Origin: Terriglobia bacterium
GTDB taxonomy: Bacteria; Acidobacteriota; Terriglobia; UBA7540
Length of the DNA: 64,000 bases
Direction of reading: 5' to 3'
NCBI GenBank assembly: GCA_035712365.1
Contig: DASTAW010000008.1
Coordinates: 124,001 to 188,000 of the forward strand
A program made the translations under genes and the position numbers. This document shows positions 1 through 8,389 of this stretch, piece by piece. The notes beneath the pieces are model-generated. The model was not told the origin of the DNA, made no database searches, and saw nothing but the letters and a program-made list of their open reading frames with translations. Within the stretch, counting starts at the first letter, position 1. Each line of letters begins with the position of its first letter.

Positions 1-426
1 AGGGGCAAGCGCACCAGTCTGGCGCCGGCGATCTGCCGCAAGCTGGGTCTCAGAAAAATCACCGAAGCTGTGCCCCTACAACTGACCCCGCAGAACATTG
101 CAGCGCTTTTTCCCGCCGTGCAGCAGGAGGCGGAGGCAGGAGACGCCACGGCCCGGCGACTGTGCCGTGAGGCGGCGGAAGATCTTGCCGAGCTGGCCGC
201 AACCATCATTCGCCGCCTTCGCTGGAAGAATCGCGCCGTTCCCGTAGTGTGCTCCGGGGGCGTGTTCCGCTCCAGTGATCTCATTCGGCAAGCCTTTGCC
301 CGCCGCATCCATCGCGTCGCTCCCCGCGCCCGCGTTTCGCTGCTCGAGCGCGAGCCTGTCGAGGGAGCATTGTTCCTCGCCCGACGATTGCTCTCGCCCC
401 GCGACACCAACCACCCGAAAGCGTGA
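1..426 (+). CDS. BadF/BadG/BcrA/BcrD-family ATPase, C-terminal fragment (N-acetylglucosamine-kinase-like)
   Basis: The reading frame is open from base 1 to a TGA at 424-426, so only the C-terminal ~141 residues of a longer protein are inside the window. It carries the second-domain signature of the ASKHA sugar-kinase fold: a helical stretch followed by VPVVCSGGVF and, near the end, an EGALFLA helix. Both are typical of the C-terminal lobe of BadF-type ATPases and N-acetylglucosamine kinases. The GTG at base 70 is internal and should not be taken as the start. A complete member of the same family lies at 54387-55379. Substrate cannot be decided from this fragment; an acyl-CoA-dehydratase activator is less likely because the cysteine cluster of that subgroup is not seen here. 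Confidence 0.7.
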   Translation, partial: RGKRTSLAPAICRKLGLRKITEAVPLQLTPQNIAALFPAVQQEAEAGDATARRLCREAAEDLAELAATIIRRLRWKNRAVPVVCSGGVFRSSDLIRQAFARRIHRVAPRARVSLLEREPVEGALFLARRLLSPRDTNHPKA

Positions 427-428
427 TG

Positions 429-508
429 CTGTGGCACGGGCGTCCCGCCCGTGTCGGACCACGGCCACGCCCGCCCTGAGCGAAGCGAACGAGATGGCCG
501 TGCCACAG
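429..508. repeat. Imperfect palindromic intergenic repeat (REP-like)
   Basis: An 11-bp perfect inverted repeat, ctgtggcacgg at 429-439 and ccgtgccacag at 498-508, encloses a second hairpin (cacgggcg / cgcccgtg, 435-453) and a gagcgaagcgaacgag tract. It lies directly behind the stop codon of the kinase fragment. Such modular palindromes in 3' intergenic space are common in GC-rich soil bacteria. It could act as a transcription or mRNA-end structure. No ORF is credible here. Confidence 0.6.
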
Positions 509-582
509 GGGACCTTGTAACAGAAGCTGGTAGCGCGGTCCCCCGATTTTGGGGTCCGCGGCTCTTTTTTTTGGAAGCCAGC

Positions 583-776
583 CCTCCACCCGTCACTCCG
601 ATCCCTGCTCCGCCTCCGTCACTCCGAGCCCCTGCCCGTGATCCCGAGTGTCGCGAGGAACCTGCTGTTACCGTTCCTAAGGAGGCCGGAGCTTCAGCTA
701 CGACATTTATCCGCCTCCCGCCAGCCAGCCTCAGCCGCTGAAGCAATCGTCAGGAAATTCTGCAGCATTGGCCCGC
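583..776. repeat. Interspersed intergenic repeat, copy A
   Basis: This non-coding stretch shares modules with 2640-2840: a cctNaggagg...gcttcagct.cgacattt block (here ending near 708), a gtcactccgag...gaggaacctgct block, and a cagccgctgaagc...aggaaattctg block near 738-762. Module order differs slightly between the copies, so this is a family of mosaic repeats rather than a clean insertion. The two short ORFs over it have no recognisable protein features. Confidence 0.45.
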
Positions 777-777
777 C

Positions 778-806
778 GCATACATTCCAGACTGCGGAAT
801 GTATGC
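778..806. repeat. Perfect 11-bp inverted repeat, 7-nt loop
   Basis: gcatacattcc (778-788) and ggaatgtatgc (796-806) are exact reverse complements around the loop agactgc. No T-tract follows, so it is not a classical terminator. It lies about 110 bp upstream of the proposed promoter of the HdeD-like gene and could be a regulator site or the end of repeat copy A. Confidence 0.5.
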
Positions 807-918
807 CCGACCCGCCAAATCCTTTGTCGCCTGTGGCCCCTCAGGTAAGAGGCTGCCGGGCCTTTCACAGACGGTCAAAACGAGCGGGTCCAGTTGGACA
901 AGATGTTCGTCATTTCAA

Positions 919-947
919 TTGCGGGGGACGATAGTTTGTTGTATAAC
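919..947 (+). promoter_or_regulatory. Putative sigma70-type promoter of the HdeD-like gene
   Basis: TTGCGG (919-924) and TATAAC (942-947) are separated by 17 bp. The -10 box matches the consensus at five of six bases, while the -35 match is weak. The predicted start falls about 25 bp before the ATG at 978, leaving room for the AAAAGGAGG ribosome-binding site at 961-968. Confidence 0.35.
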
Positions 948-977
948 CAGCTATAAATACAAAAGGAGGATTCGGTC

Positions 978-1559
978 ATGGCCCAAGACCCTGACACACC
1001 TCTCGGTATTTTCGCTACCGCTGGTGAGGAGTTGCGCCGGAATTGGGGATGGCTTCTCGCCCTGGGTATTCTCCTGGTCATTCTGGGCATCATTGCCCTG
1101 GTGGACTCGGTTTCGGTTACAGTGATTTCGATGTTGTTTTTTGGCTGGGTGCTGTTGGTCGCCGGCATCATCGAGGCGGTGCAAGCGTTCAGACACCGCA
1201 AAGCCGGCCATTTCTTCCTGCACGCGCTCAATGCGGTGCTCTCGATCATCGTGGGCCTCATGCTGGTCCGCCACCCCCTGGCGGGCGCCCTGGCGTTTAC
1301 GTTGCTTCTGGCCGCGTACTTCACTGTAGCGGGTATTTTCCGTATTGTCGCCGCGCTGTCCGTGCGGGTTCGGGGCTGGGGATGGGCGCTCGCGGACGGC
1401 ATTATTACCCTGGTCCTCGGGATCCTGGTCTGGACGCAGTGGCCGGTCTCGGGATTGTGGATCATAGGTTTATTCATCGGCATCGATTTAATCGTCGTCG
1501 GGTGGTCTGAAGTCATGTTGGCCCTGGCTGCGCGATCTCTTCGATCGGAAACCGCTTAA
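978..1559 (+). CDS. HdeD-family (DUF308) membrane protein
   Basis: A 193-residue integral membrane protein with six hydrophobic helices (roughly residues 23-42, 46-67, 75-95, 98-118, 128-150 and 153-178) in the three repeated two-helix pairs typical of HdeD/DUF308 proteins. In enterobacteria HdeD is an inner-membrane protein linked to acid resistance at high cell density; the activity in other phyla is not established. The start is well supported by AAAAGGAGG ten bases upstream of ATG 978. It is a single gene with its own promoter, followed by a transposase relic. Length matches the family. Confidence 0.85.
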   Translation: MAQDPDTPLGIFATAGEELRRNWGWLLALGILLVILGIIALVDSVSVTVISMLFFGWVLLVAGIIEAVQAFRHRKAGHFFLHALNAVLSIIVGLMLVRHPLAGALAFTLLLAAYFTVAGIFRIVAALSVRVRGWGWALADGIITLVLGILVWTQWPVSGLWIIGLFIGIDLIVVGWSEVMLALAARSLRSETA

Positions 1560-1670
1560 TGGCGCCGGCAGCGCATCGATAGGGTTGCCGGTTTCGTCAA
1601 GCAAAAATCTGCTTTTCGGTGCTGGTTTTTGGTTCGCCTTGGGACGGTGGCCCGGTTCCAACACACGTCT

Positions 1671-1832
1671 CTATTCGATCCCCTCTCTCAACATGATGTA
1701 GAGACGAATGGCCAGCTTGCCCGCCATGGTGACTTTGGCAAACGCCGCGCCCTTGCGAAACGCCAGGCGGCGATAGACGCGGCGGAATCGCTCGTCGTAA
1801 AGGTTTGCGGTGCCGATCAGGTTGGCATAGAA
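1671..1832 (-). pseudogene. IS110-like transposase C-terminal relic
   Basis: On the minus strand a ~53-codon frame closed by TAG at 1671-1673 reads ...YRRLAFRKGAAFAKVTMAG then KLAIRLYIMLREG. This resembles the basic C-terminal tail of IS110/IS116-type DEDD transposases (helix, KVA.ARKLA.RLY.MLR). The frame opens at a stop on its 5' side and nothing of the catalytic DEDD domain or of insertion-sequence ends is nearby, so it is a fossil. Assignment rests on motif resemblance only. Confidence 0.45.
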
Positions 1833-1880
1833 TTACTTCATAGATAAAGAGCTTCACTTCATTACCGGGAGGCGAATATC

Positions 1881-2483
1881 ATGAAAAGCCATACCATGAA
1901 AATGAATGCGTCGAGTGCGCGGGTGAGCGCCCAGCCCCACTTCCATCAAATAGCTCCGGAAATTCAGACCTATGGAACGGTCAAGCTGCTGCCCATTGAG
2001 CTCGAAGAGCCAGTCCGCCTGGAAATGACGGAACAACTGAATCTGCTTCTGGCAGACACCATGACCCTCCGCGATCTCTATAAAAAATCGCACTGGCAGA
2101 CCTCAGGGCCGACTTTTTACCAACTCCACCTCCTTTTTGACAAGCATTTCAATGAGCAATCCGAACTGATCGACGCGATTGCCGAGCGCGTTCAGACGCT
2201 CGGAGGCGTCAGCATTGCTATGGCGGCCGACGTTGCCGAGACGACCCGCATTGCGCGTCCTCCGCGCGGGAGGGAGGAGGTCCCGGTCCAGATTTCCCGG
2301 TTGCTCGACACGCACCAGATCGTTATCGGGTATGTGCGGCAACTCGCTCGTCGCGCCTCCGAACTGGGCGACGATGGAACCAACGACATTCTGGTTAGCG
2401 AAGTTTTGCGCACCAATGAGATGCAGGTCTGGTTCCTCAGCGAGCATCTGGTCGAGATGCCTCTGGTTGAGGCTAAACCGTAG
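1881..2483 (+). CDS. dps: Dps-family ferritin-like DNA-protection protein
   Basis: A 200-residue protein with the Dps four-helix-bundle signature: KKSHWQTSG followed by FDKHFNEQSELIDAIAERV, which supplies the inter-subunit ferroxidase ligands (His, Asp, Glu). Dps dodecamers oxidise Fe(II) with peroxide and shield DNA in stationary phase and oxidative stress. The ~45-residue N-terminal extension ahead of the bundle is polar and may contact DNA. GGGAGG at 1867-1872 supports ATG 1881; the second ATG at 1896 lacks such a site. The gene stands alone between an IS relic and repeat-rich DNA, close to the stress-associated HdeD-like gene. Confidence 0.9.
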   Translation: MKSHTMKMNASSARVSAQPHFHQIAPEIQTYGTVKLLPIELEEPVRLEMTEQLNLLLADTMTLRDLYKKSHWQTSGPTFYQLHLLFDKHFNEQSELIDAIAERVQTLGGVSIAMAADVAETTRIARPPRGREEVPVQISRLLDTHQIVIGYVRQLARRASELGDDGTNDILVSEVLRTNEMQVWFLSEHLVEMPLVEAKP

Positions 2484-2639
2484 ATGACGGGTAGCGGGTT
2501 GACCATCATCGTTTGCGCGTAGGCCGCCAAGCCGTTTCTTCGGCCAGAAACCGGCCTCAGAATGACCTCGCGTGAAGCGCCTTAACCTGCTGTATTCTGC
2601 CGAAACTGAAGGGTCCGATCCCCTGACCTTGCCGAGGCA

Positions 2640-2840
2640 TGGCCGGCCACGGTTGTTTCCTCAGGAGGTCGGGGCTTCAGCTCCGACATTTGACAGGCCC
2701 CGCCCTCCGTCATTCCGATCCCGCAAAACGGGAGAGGAATCTGCTGGTACGTCAGCTCCGAAGTTTATCGCGCCTCTAGCCAACGGGCTTCAGCCACTGA
2801 AGCGCTCATCGGGAAATTCTGAAGCACTGACCCGCGGTTC
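2640..2840. repeat. Interspersed intergenic repeat, copy B
   Basis: Shares the blocks of copy A (583-776): the aggagg...gcttcagctccgacattt hairpin module near 2659-2691, a gtcattccgat...gaggaatctgct module and a cagccactgaagc...gggaaattctg module near 2793-2822. It is followed by short gactcctggctcctg repeats. No protein-coding signal is seen between 2484 and 3438. Confidence 0.45.
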
Positions 2841-2987
2841 CTGACTCCTGGCTCCTGGCTCCTGCCTTCCAGCCTCTCCCGCCGATTTTGCTTGACAATC
2901 ACTGGCCTAGCATGGTAGTCTCTTCTCAGTGCCTGTAAGCGTGCGGCTTTCCGGGACTAAAAGTAACGAAATGGGACAGAAAAACAC

Positions 2988-3199
2988 GTTTTTTGAAAAA
3001 CAAACCGGAGAGGTTGTTGAAAACAAATAGAAATGGCCAAAAAACAAACCGGAACGAACCGGAAAACAAAGCGGAGAAGTTGTTGAAAACACGTATCTGT
3101 GGAAAAAACAAACCGGAACGAACCTAAAAACGAAGCTACCGATCTTGTTGAAAACATTAGAGGGTCAAAAAACGAACCGGAGACGAACCTGGAGAAGAT
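2988..3199. repeat. A-rich degenerate tandem repeat of about 65-66 bp
   Basis: Three copies of a (g/c)ttgttgaaaac box begin at 3013, 3079 and 3144, i.e. 66 and 65 bp apart. Each is preceded by an aaaacaaaccggaacgaacc-like block; a fourth partial block ends near 3199. The A-rich composition contrasts sharply with the surrounding GC-rich DNA. On the plus strand the units read like KTNRNEPKNEATDLVEN, but the frame slips by one base between units and a stop interrupts it, so a functional protein is unlikely. The rest of 3200-3438 shows nothing recognisable. Confidence 0.6.
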
Positions 3200-3438
3200 T
3201 CTCTTCAATGTAGCCTGCCTTGGCGTTGCGATTGCCTGCCCGCCTGGGACCCGCAGGTCTGGCTCGCTGCGTCAAGGCAAAGCCCTGCGCGGGTTGTGAA
3301 CAGCAGTCGGCATCTGATAAAATCCAACTCAAGTAAGCACACCCAAGATCGTGGCGCATGCTGTGAGAAACCCCACAAAGACGAGTGGGCGGCGAGTCAT
3401 GAGTGGGAAGAGGATGGTGAAAGACAACGAGGGTACTC

Positions 3439-4779
3439 ATGGATCAACCAACTGTTTTTGTGGTGGGCGCCGGCCCCGCTGGGCTTTTCGCAGCCCGCAA
3501 AATCGCCGCAGCCGGACATCGTGTCCTGATTCTTAACCGGGACGTCAAGCCGGGCGGCCTTGCCGAGTACGGCATTTATCCCCAGAAATTCCATATGAAG
3601 AGCGGCCTGCGGAAACAGTTTGCCAAAATTCTCGCCATGCCAAACCTGGATTACATCGGCAACGTAAGGGTGCGCTGCGACGAACCGCTGACGGTTGAGC
3701 GACTGAAAGACTGGAACCCCTCAGCCATCGTGTTCGCGGTAGGCGCGCAGGGCACCAAGAACCTGGGCCTTCCCGGCGAGGACGCGAAGGGCGTCTATTC
3801 CGCCAAAGATTTCGTTTATCACTACAACTTGCTGCCTCCGTTTGCCTCGCAGGATTTCTCTACCGGGCGCCGAGTGGCCATCGTCGGGATGGGCAACGTC
3901 ATGGTGGATATCGCGCGCTGGCTGCTGGTTGACCAGCCGGGCCAACGGCCTGAAGAGGTGATCGTGATCGCGCGGCGCGGGCCGTTTGAAGTCAAGTTTG
4001 ACCGCAAGGAATTCGACGAAGTTGAAACCTTCCTGGACCGCAGGTTGTTTCAGGAGGAACTCAGCCGTGTGGCGGAAGCCTGCAAGGCCGTCGGCCAGGA
4101 TGTCAGCCAGGTTGCCGACAAATGCTTTCCGTGGCTTAAAATCCAGCCGGAAAATTCGCCGGCGTCCAGGCTGAGTTTTCGATTTCTCTGTTCTCCCGTG
4201 GAGATTGAGCCTGGAGCGGACGGCCGCATTGCGCGGCTTCGGGTGGTTGAGAACATTCTCGTCCGCGACGGCGAAAATACGCGCCCGAAGGTAACGGATG
4301 CCGAGTCGCTTCTGGATGTCGATACTCTCATCTTTGCCATCGGCGACCTTGCCGACCCGGGTCTGGGTCTGCCTTATGCCAAAAACTGCTATGTGACCAA
4401 CTCCAGTCCCGCGGAATCGGACCGCGCCTCCTACGAAGTTTTTGATCCGGCGTCCGGCAGCGTGATGGACGGCGTGTTCGTGGTGGGATGGGCCCGCAAG
4501 GCCAGCGAAGGGCTGGTGGGCAAAGCCCGCTTTGACGCCGAGCACGGGATCGAGCATGTGCTCAAGTATCTCGAAATCGCCGCGCCAAAAGAACCGGCCA
4601 CAACCGCAGAGATCCTGGGCGAAATCCGGGCGAGAGGAATCGAAGCCGTAACCAAAGAGGACATCGCCGTCCTTGGGCAAATCGAATTACAGCAAGCTCA
4701 GTCGCTCGGCTTGAAAGAGTTCAAGTTTTCCACGAATGAAGAGATGCTGCGGGCCATTGAGGCCAGGGTGGCCAGCTAA
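3439..4779 (+). CDS. FAD-dependent ferredoxin--NADP(+) reductase, FprA/adrenodoxin-reductase type
   Basis: A 446-residue flavoprotein. The N-terminal FAD site is VFVVGAGPAGLFAAR (about residues 6-20), a second nucleotide-binding fold begins with VAIVGMGNVMVDIARWL (about 147-163), and a late GWARKASEGLVGKARFD stretch resembles the C-terminal GW..RGP.GvIgtN-like region of adrenodoxin reductases. Expected role: electron transfer between NADPH and a ferredoxin. A glutamate-synthase small-subunit-like oxidoreductase is the main alternative, but the cysteine-rich N-terminal Fe-S domain of that family is absent. GAGGG upstream of ATG 3439 supports the start. No ferredoxin or P450 gene is adjacent; the P450 at 39508-40887 is a conceivable but unlinked client. 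Confidence 0.75.
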   Translation: MDQPTVFVVGAGPAGLFAARKIAAAGHRVLILNRDVKPGGLAEYGIYPQKFHMKSGLRKQFAKILAMPNLDYIGNVRVRCDEPLTVERLKDWNPSAIVFAVGAQGTKNLGLPGEDAKGVYSAKDFVYHYNLLPPFASQDFSTGRRVAIVGMGNVMVDIARWLLVDQPGQRPEEVIVIARRGPFEVKFDRKEFDEVETFLDRRLFQEELSRVAEACKAVGQDVSQVADKCFPWLKIQPENSPASRLSFRFLCSPVEIEPGADGRIARLRVVENILVRDGENTRPKVTDAESLLDVDTLIFAIGDLADPGLGLPYAKNCYVTNSSPAESDRASYEVFDPASGSVMDGVFVVGWARKASEGLVGKARFDAEHGIEHVLKYLEIAAPKEPATTAEILGEIRARGIEAVTKEDIAVLGQIELQQAQSLGLKEFKFSTNEEMLRAIEARVAS

Positions 4780-5015
4780 ACCCTGGCATCTCGCGGGCTA
4801 GTCCTCCAATCAGGAGTCTGTTGCGAGCCCGCATCGGACCTGTGCGGCCCAGCGATATGCTTTTATTTTCTCGTATTGGAGTTCTGCTGGAGTTCGCCAT
4901 GAGAGAACTTTACGTCGAACAGTACGGTCGACTGGCCCTTTGGGGACACTGTTTGATGAACAGCGGTTTGGGTTGTGTATCGGCCCCCTCCGATTTGAGT
5001 AAGGGACATCTGGTG

Positions 5016-6110
5016 ATGCTCACTCGACAAAAAGTATTGACTTTCAAATCGACGCTCTCCATCCCGATTCTCCTGGCGGGCCTCATCTTTTTTTCACTCC
5101 CCGCCAGAGCCAGGGGCACTTCGCCCTTTGCTCAACTCAAACTGAGCGCGTCTGCTTCCACCTGCAGGCAGGATACCGAGATTTCCAGCACTGAACTTGC
5201 TGCGATTGATGACGCAGCGATTTCGTTTGTCCGTACCGCCATCGGTTCCGACCCCGACGCGGCCTACCGCAAGCTTTCGGATAAGGCCAAGGCTTCTACA
5301 AGCCAGAAGCAGTTTGAATCTTACATGCGGATGGCAGTTGATCCCTTCGCCCCGTTTGCAGCCTTAGCGATTACTCATACCTATCTAGCCAACGTTTTGG
5401 GGACACCCCAAGACAATAGGGTGCTTTGTGGCGCACTGTCCAAACCGGAGGATTGGGTTTCGTTTAAAGTCGAACCGTCTTCAAGGCAGGCTTGGGTCCT
5501 CATCGACGGAAAGGCACGCAATAATAACTGGACATTTGCCGCATGGCTTATTCCGGTCGGTGGAACGTGGCAAATCAACTCCGTCAATGCAGGCGCGTCA
5601 ACGCTGGCGAACCAGTCGGCGGCAGATCTGTGGAAAACTGCCGAGCGAGAACACGCCCGCCAGCATTCGTTTAACGCCTTCGTGCTCTACAATACCGTCC
5701 TTCAACTCTCCGTACGCGGCCCTCTTTTTGAATACGGGATAGCGTCCGCTATCCGGGAAACGCTGTCGAATACACCTTCTCCAGCGCTTTTCCAGGGTAA
5801 GCCACCGTTCACGTGGCAACTCGGTCATGACCAGTTTCAGGTAATTAATGCCGGCGCGCTAGCAGTAGCGGGAAAGATTTATCTCGACATCGCGTATCTG
5901 GCAAAACCGTGGAAAAATTACGATGAGGTTGATCGGGAAGATCGAAAGCTGATTGAAAGCTTTGCATCCGCCATACCCGAATACAGCGCAGTCTTTGCTG
6001 GCATCATTGCCGAAGCGCATGAAATCGGTGGAACTCAAGGTTACCGCACAGTCGCTGTCGTCCACAACGGATCCCTAGAAATTCTTCCACCGCCCGGCGG
6101 AGAACGTTAG
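5016..6110 (+). CDS. Exported protein of unknown function
   Basis: I do not recognise this family. The frame is open further upstream (to 4821), but ATG 5016 is preferred because TAAGGGA lies 9-15 bases before it and a clear signal peptide follows: basic start MLTRQK, a hydrophobic core (STLSIPILLAGLIFFSL) and PARARG as a likely cleavage region. The mature part (about 335 residues) is soluble, mixed alpha/beta, with one WVSFKVEPSSRQAWVLIDG-like strand-rich segment and a C-terminal proline-rich end. It is a single gene between the reductase and the convergent glnK. Periplasmic location is inferred from the signal peptide; function unknown. Confidence 0.6.
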   Translation: MLTRQKVLTFKSTLSIPILLAGLIFFSLPARARGTSPFAQLKLSASASTCRQDTEISSTELAAIDDAAISFVRTAIGSDPDAAYRKLSDKAKASTSQKQFESYMRMAVDPFAPFAALAITHTYLANVLGTPQDNRVLCGALSKPEDWVSFKVEPSSRQAWVLIDGKARNNNWTFAAWLIPVGGTWQINSVNAGASTLANQSAADLWKTAEREHARQHSFNAFVLYNTVLQLSVRGPLFEYGIASAIRETLSNTPSPALFQGKPPFTWQLGHDQFQVINAGALAVAGKIYLDIAYLAKPWKNYDEVDREDRKLIESFASAIPEYSAVFAGIIAEAHEIGGTQGYRTVAVVHNGSLEILPPPGGER

Positions 6111-6137
6111 GCGCATGGGAACAGCAGGCGCGGACGG

Positions 6138-6494
<357 letters not shown>

Positions 6495-6543
6495 TCAGGC
6501 TGCGCCTGTGTTCAGTTTATCAGGGCCACGCCCGGTGTATGCG

Positions 6544-8013
6544 CTACGCCTCGAAGGTGTAGCCTTCCTCTCCGTGCAGCGCCAGGTCAAGGCCCTGGAT
6601 CTCGTGCTCTTCGGGCACTCGCAGCCCGATAACCGCATCGACGAATTTCAAAATGATCAATGTGCCGACGATTGCCAGGCCCCATGCAATCAGGACGCCC
6701 ACCAACTGGTTGAGCATCTGTCCGGAATGGCCGTCGATCACGCCGACCGGCAGCGTGTTGCCCTGGGCGTCTTTGAAGATAGGATTGATGGCGCTGCTCG
6801 CGAATACGCCGGTCAGCAGCGCCCCGATCGTGCCGCCGGCGCCATGAACGCCAAAGGCGTCGAGCGAATCGTCATACCCGAACAGGGCCTTGACTTTCGA
6901 GACCATCCAGTAGCAGAAAACTCCGGCGATGAACCCGATGATGAGGGCCGGCATCGGCCCCACAAACCCGGACGCAGGGGTGATGGCCACCAGACCCGCG
7001 ACGGCGCCGGAAATCGCGCCCAGGACGCTGGGCTTGCCGTTGCGCACCCACTCCGCAAGCGCCCACCCGATGGTCGCGGCGGCCGCCCCGAAATCGGTGG
7101 CGATAAATGCGCTGGTGGCCAGGCCGCTCGAAGCAACCGCGCTGCCGGCGTTAAATCCGAACCATCCCACCCACAGCAGACATGCCCCGATGACGCTCAG
7201 CACCACGCTGTGGGGAGGCATCGGCTCCGAGGGAAAGCCCACGCGTTTCCCCAGATAGAGCGCACAGACCAGGGCCGACACACCTGAAGTGATATGCACC
7301 ACCGTTCCGCCGGCGAAATCGAGCGTAGGGAAAGCGCCGCCCAGCGCGGCGTTGAGGAATCCGCCCTTGCCCCACACCATGTGCGCCATGGGGTCGTAAA
7401 CGATGATGGACCAGAGCACCATGAACAGGACCATGGCACTGAATTTCATACGTTCGGCAAAAGCTCCGCAAATCAAGGCGGGCGTGATGATGGCAAACAT
7501 CAACTGGAAAACCATATAGGTGCCGAGGGGAATCGTGCCGGCGTAAGCGGGATCGGGCGCGCTGCCCACGCCGCGGAGGAAGAGATGACTGAGGCCGCCG
7601 ATGAAGGAAGTTCCCGGAGCAAAACAGAGGCTGAAGCCAACAATGGCCCAGACCACCGTGATCAAGGCCATCATCGAGAAGCTTTGCATCATGGTGGCAA
7701 GCACGTTCTTCTTGCGCACCAGGCCGCCGTAGAAAAGCGCCAGGCCAGGGCCCGTCATCATCAGCACCAGCGCGGCGCACACCAGCATCCAGGCGTTGTC
7801 ACCGGCGCTTTGGGCGGCCGCGATTTCAGACTCGAGTTTTTGCAGCCGGTCAGGGCTGGCCGCCTGGGAACTCGATGCTGCTTGTGCCCCCACAGCCGCT
7901 GGCTGCAAAGTTTGCGCCACCCCGGCGGGTTGCTGCGCGGCTCGCACGACGCCCGGCCCTGCAAGCAGGCCAAGTGCAACTATCAACATCACGGCATAAG
8001 ACACGCGTTTCAT
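6544..8013 (-). CDS. amtB: Ammonium transporter AmtB
   Basis: 489 residues from ATG 8013, which has a GGAGA site upstream; the longer frame to 8115 lacks one. A cleavable signal peptide (MKRVSYAVMLIVALGLLAG) is followed by a ~45-residue Ala/Gln/Ser-rich linker and then eleven membrane helices. Recognisable signatures are LFYGGLVRKKNVL, the DPMAHMVWG segment, DFAGGTVVHITSG and FGVHGAGGTIG, which provide the twin pore histidines. It conducts ammonium across the inner membrane under nitrogen limitation. It is co-directional with glnK and preceded by a strong predicted promoter at 8152-8179. Confidence 0.93.
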   Translation of the reverse strand: MKRVSYAVMLIVALGLLAGPGVVRAAQQPAGVAQTLQPAAVGAQAASSSQAASPDRLQKLESEIAAAQSAGDNAWMLVCAALVLMMTGPGLALFYGGLVRKKNVLATMMQSFSMMALITVVWAIVGFSLCFAPGTSFIGGLSHLFLRGVGSAPDPAYAGTIPLGTYMVFQLMFAIITPALICGAFAERMKFSAMVLFMVLWSIIVYDPMAHMVWGKGGFLNAALGGAFPTLDFAGGTVVHITSGVSALVCALYLGKRVGFPSEPMPPHSVVLSVIGACLLWVGWFGFNAGSAVASSGLATSAFIATDFGAAAATIGWALAEWVRNGKPSVLGAISGAVAGLVAITPASGFVGPMPALIIGFIAGVFCYWMVSKVKALFGYDDSLDAFGVHGAGGTIGALLTGVFASSAINPIFKDAQGNTLPVGVIDGHSGQMLNQLVGVLIAWGLAIVGTLIILKFVDAVIGLRVPEEHEIQGLDLALHGEEGYTFEA

Positions 8014-8151
8014 CACAGATTCTCCGTTCCCCCACAATTCCCGCCGGGTCTGCCCCGGGCTCCCGGGTTTAAAGGCGCGGACCGCAGTTGGACAAACCTG
8101 GCCCTGAAAGTTCACGAAAATTATGAGACCAGACGAAAGGTATGAGCGGCA

Positions 8152-8179
8152 ATTATAACCCGGACGGGCGGACCGTCAA
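8152..8179 (-). promoter_or_regulatory. Strong sigma70-type promoter of amtB-glnK
   Basis: On the minus strand TTGACG (8179-8174) and a perfect TATAAT (8157-8152) are 16 bp apart, reading toward amtB. The predicted start near 8145 leaves a ~130-nt leader. No sigma54 GG-N10-GC element was noticed in the leader, so regulation may differ from the enterobacterial NtrC/sigma54 scheme. Confidence 0.6.
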
Positions 8180-8207
8180 GACCTTTGCTGAGGATTGCAA
8201 AGCACAG

Positions 8208-8224
8208 AGAATGCCTGGCATTCT
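8208..8224. promoter_or_regulatory. 17-bp palindrome, candidate regulator site
   Basis: agaatgcc-t-ggcattct is a perfect inverted repeat with a one-base centre. It lies about 70 bp upstream of the predicted amtB start site and 165 bp upstream of the divergent oxidoreductase gene at 8390. Position behind the -35 box suggests an activator site for amtB; the regulator is unknown. Confidence 0.4.
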
Positions 8225-8389
8225 CCGCCCACCTGGGCTCGATGGGGCGGCAAGCCCTTCCACAAGCGGTGAGGGTTATGATAGCTTGGCAGATTCGGTC
8301 GGGAAATTGATTTCAGGTTTGACGATCGGTCACCCGGAGGCGTCGTCAGCTCTGCAGTTGAGATATGGATATGACGAAGGAGGAACAAA

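Noticed and set aside
2988-3199. Possible CRISPR array
   Set aside because: Repeats are degenerate, separated by similar rather than unique sequence, and no cas gene is present.
4821-5015. N-terminal extension of the exported unknown protein
   Set aside because: Starting at 5016 gives a proper signal peptide and ribosome-binding site; the upstream part would bury it.
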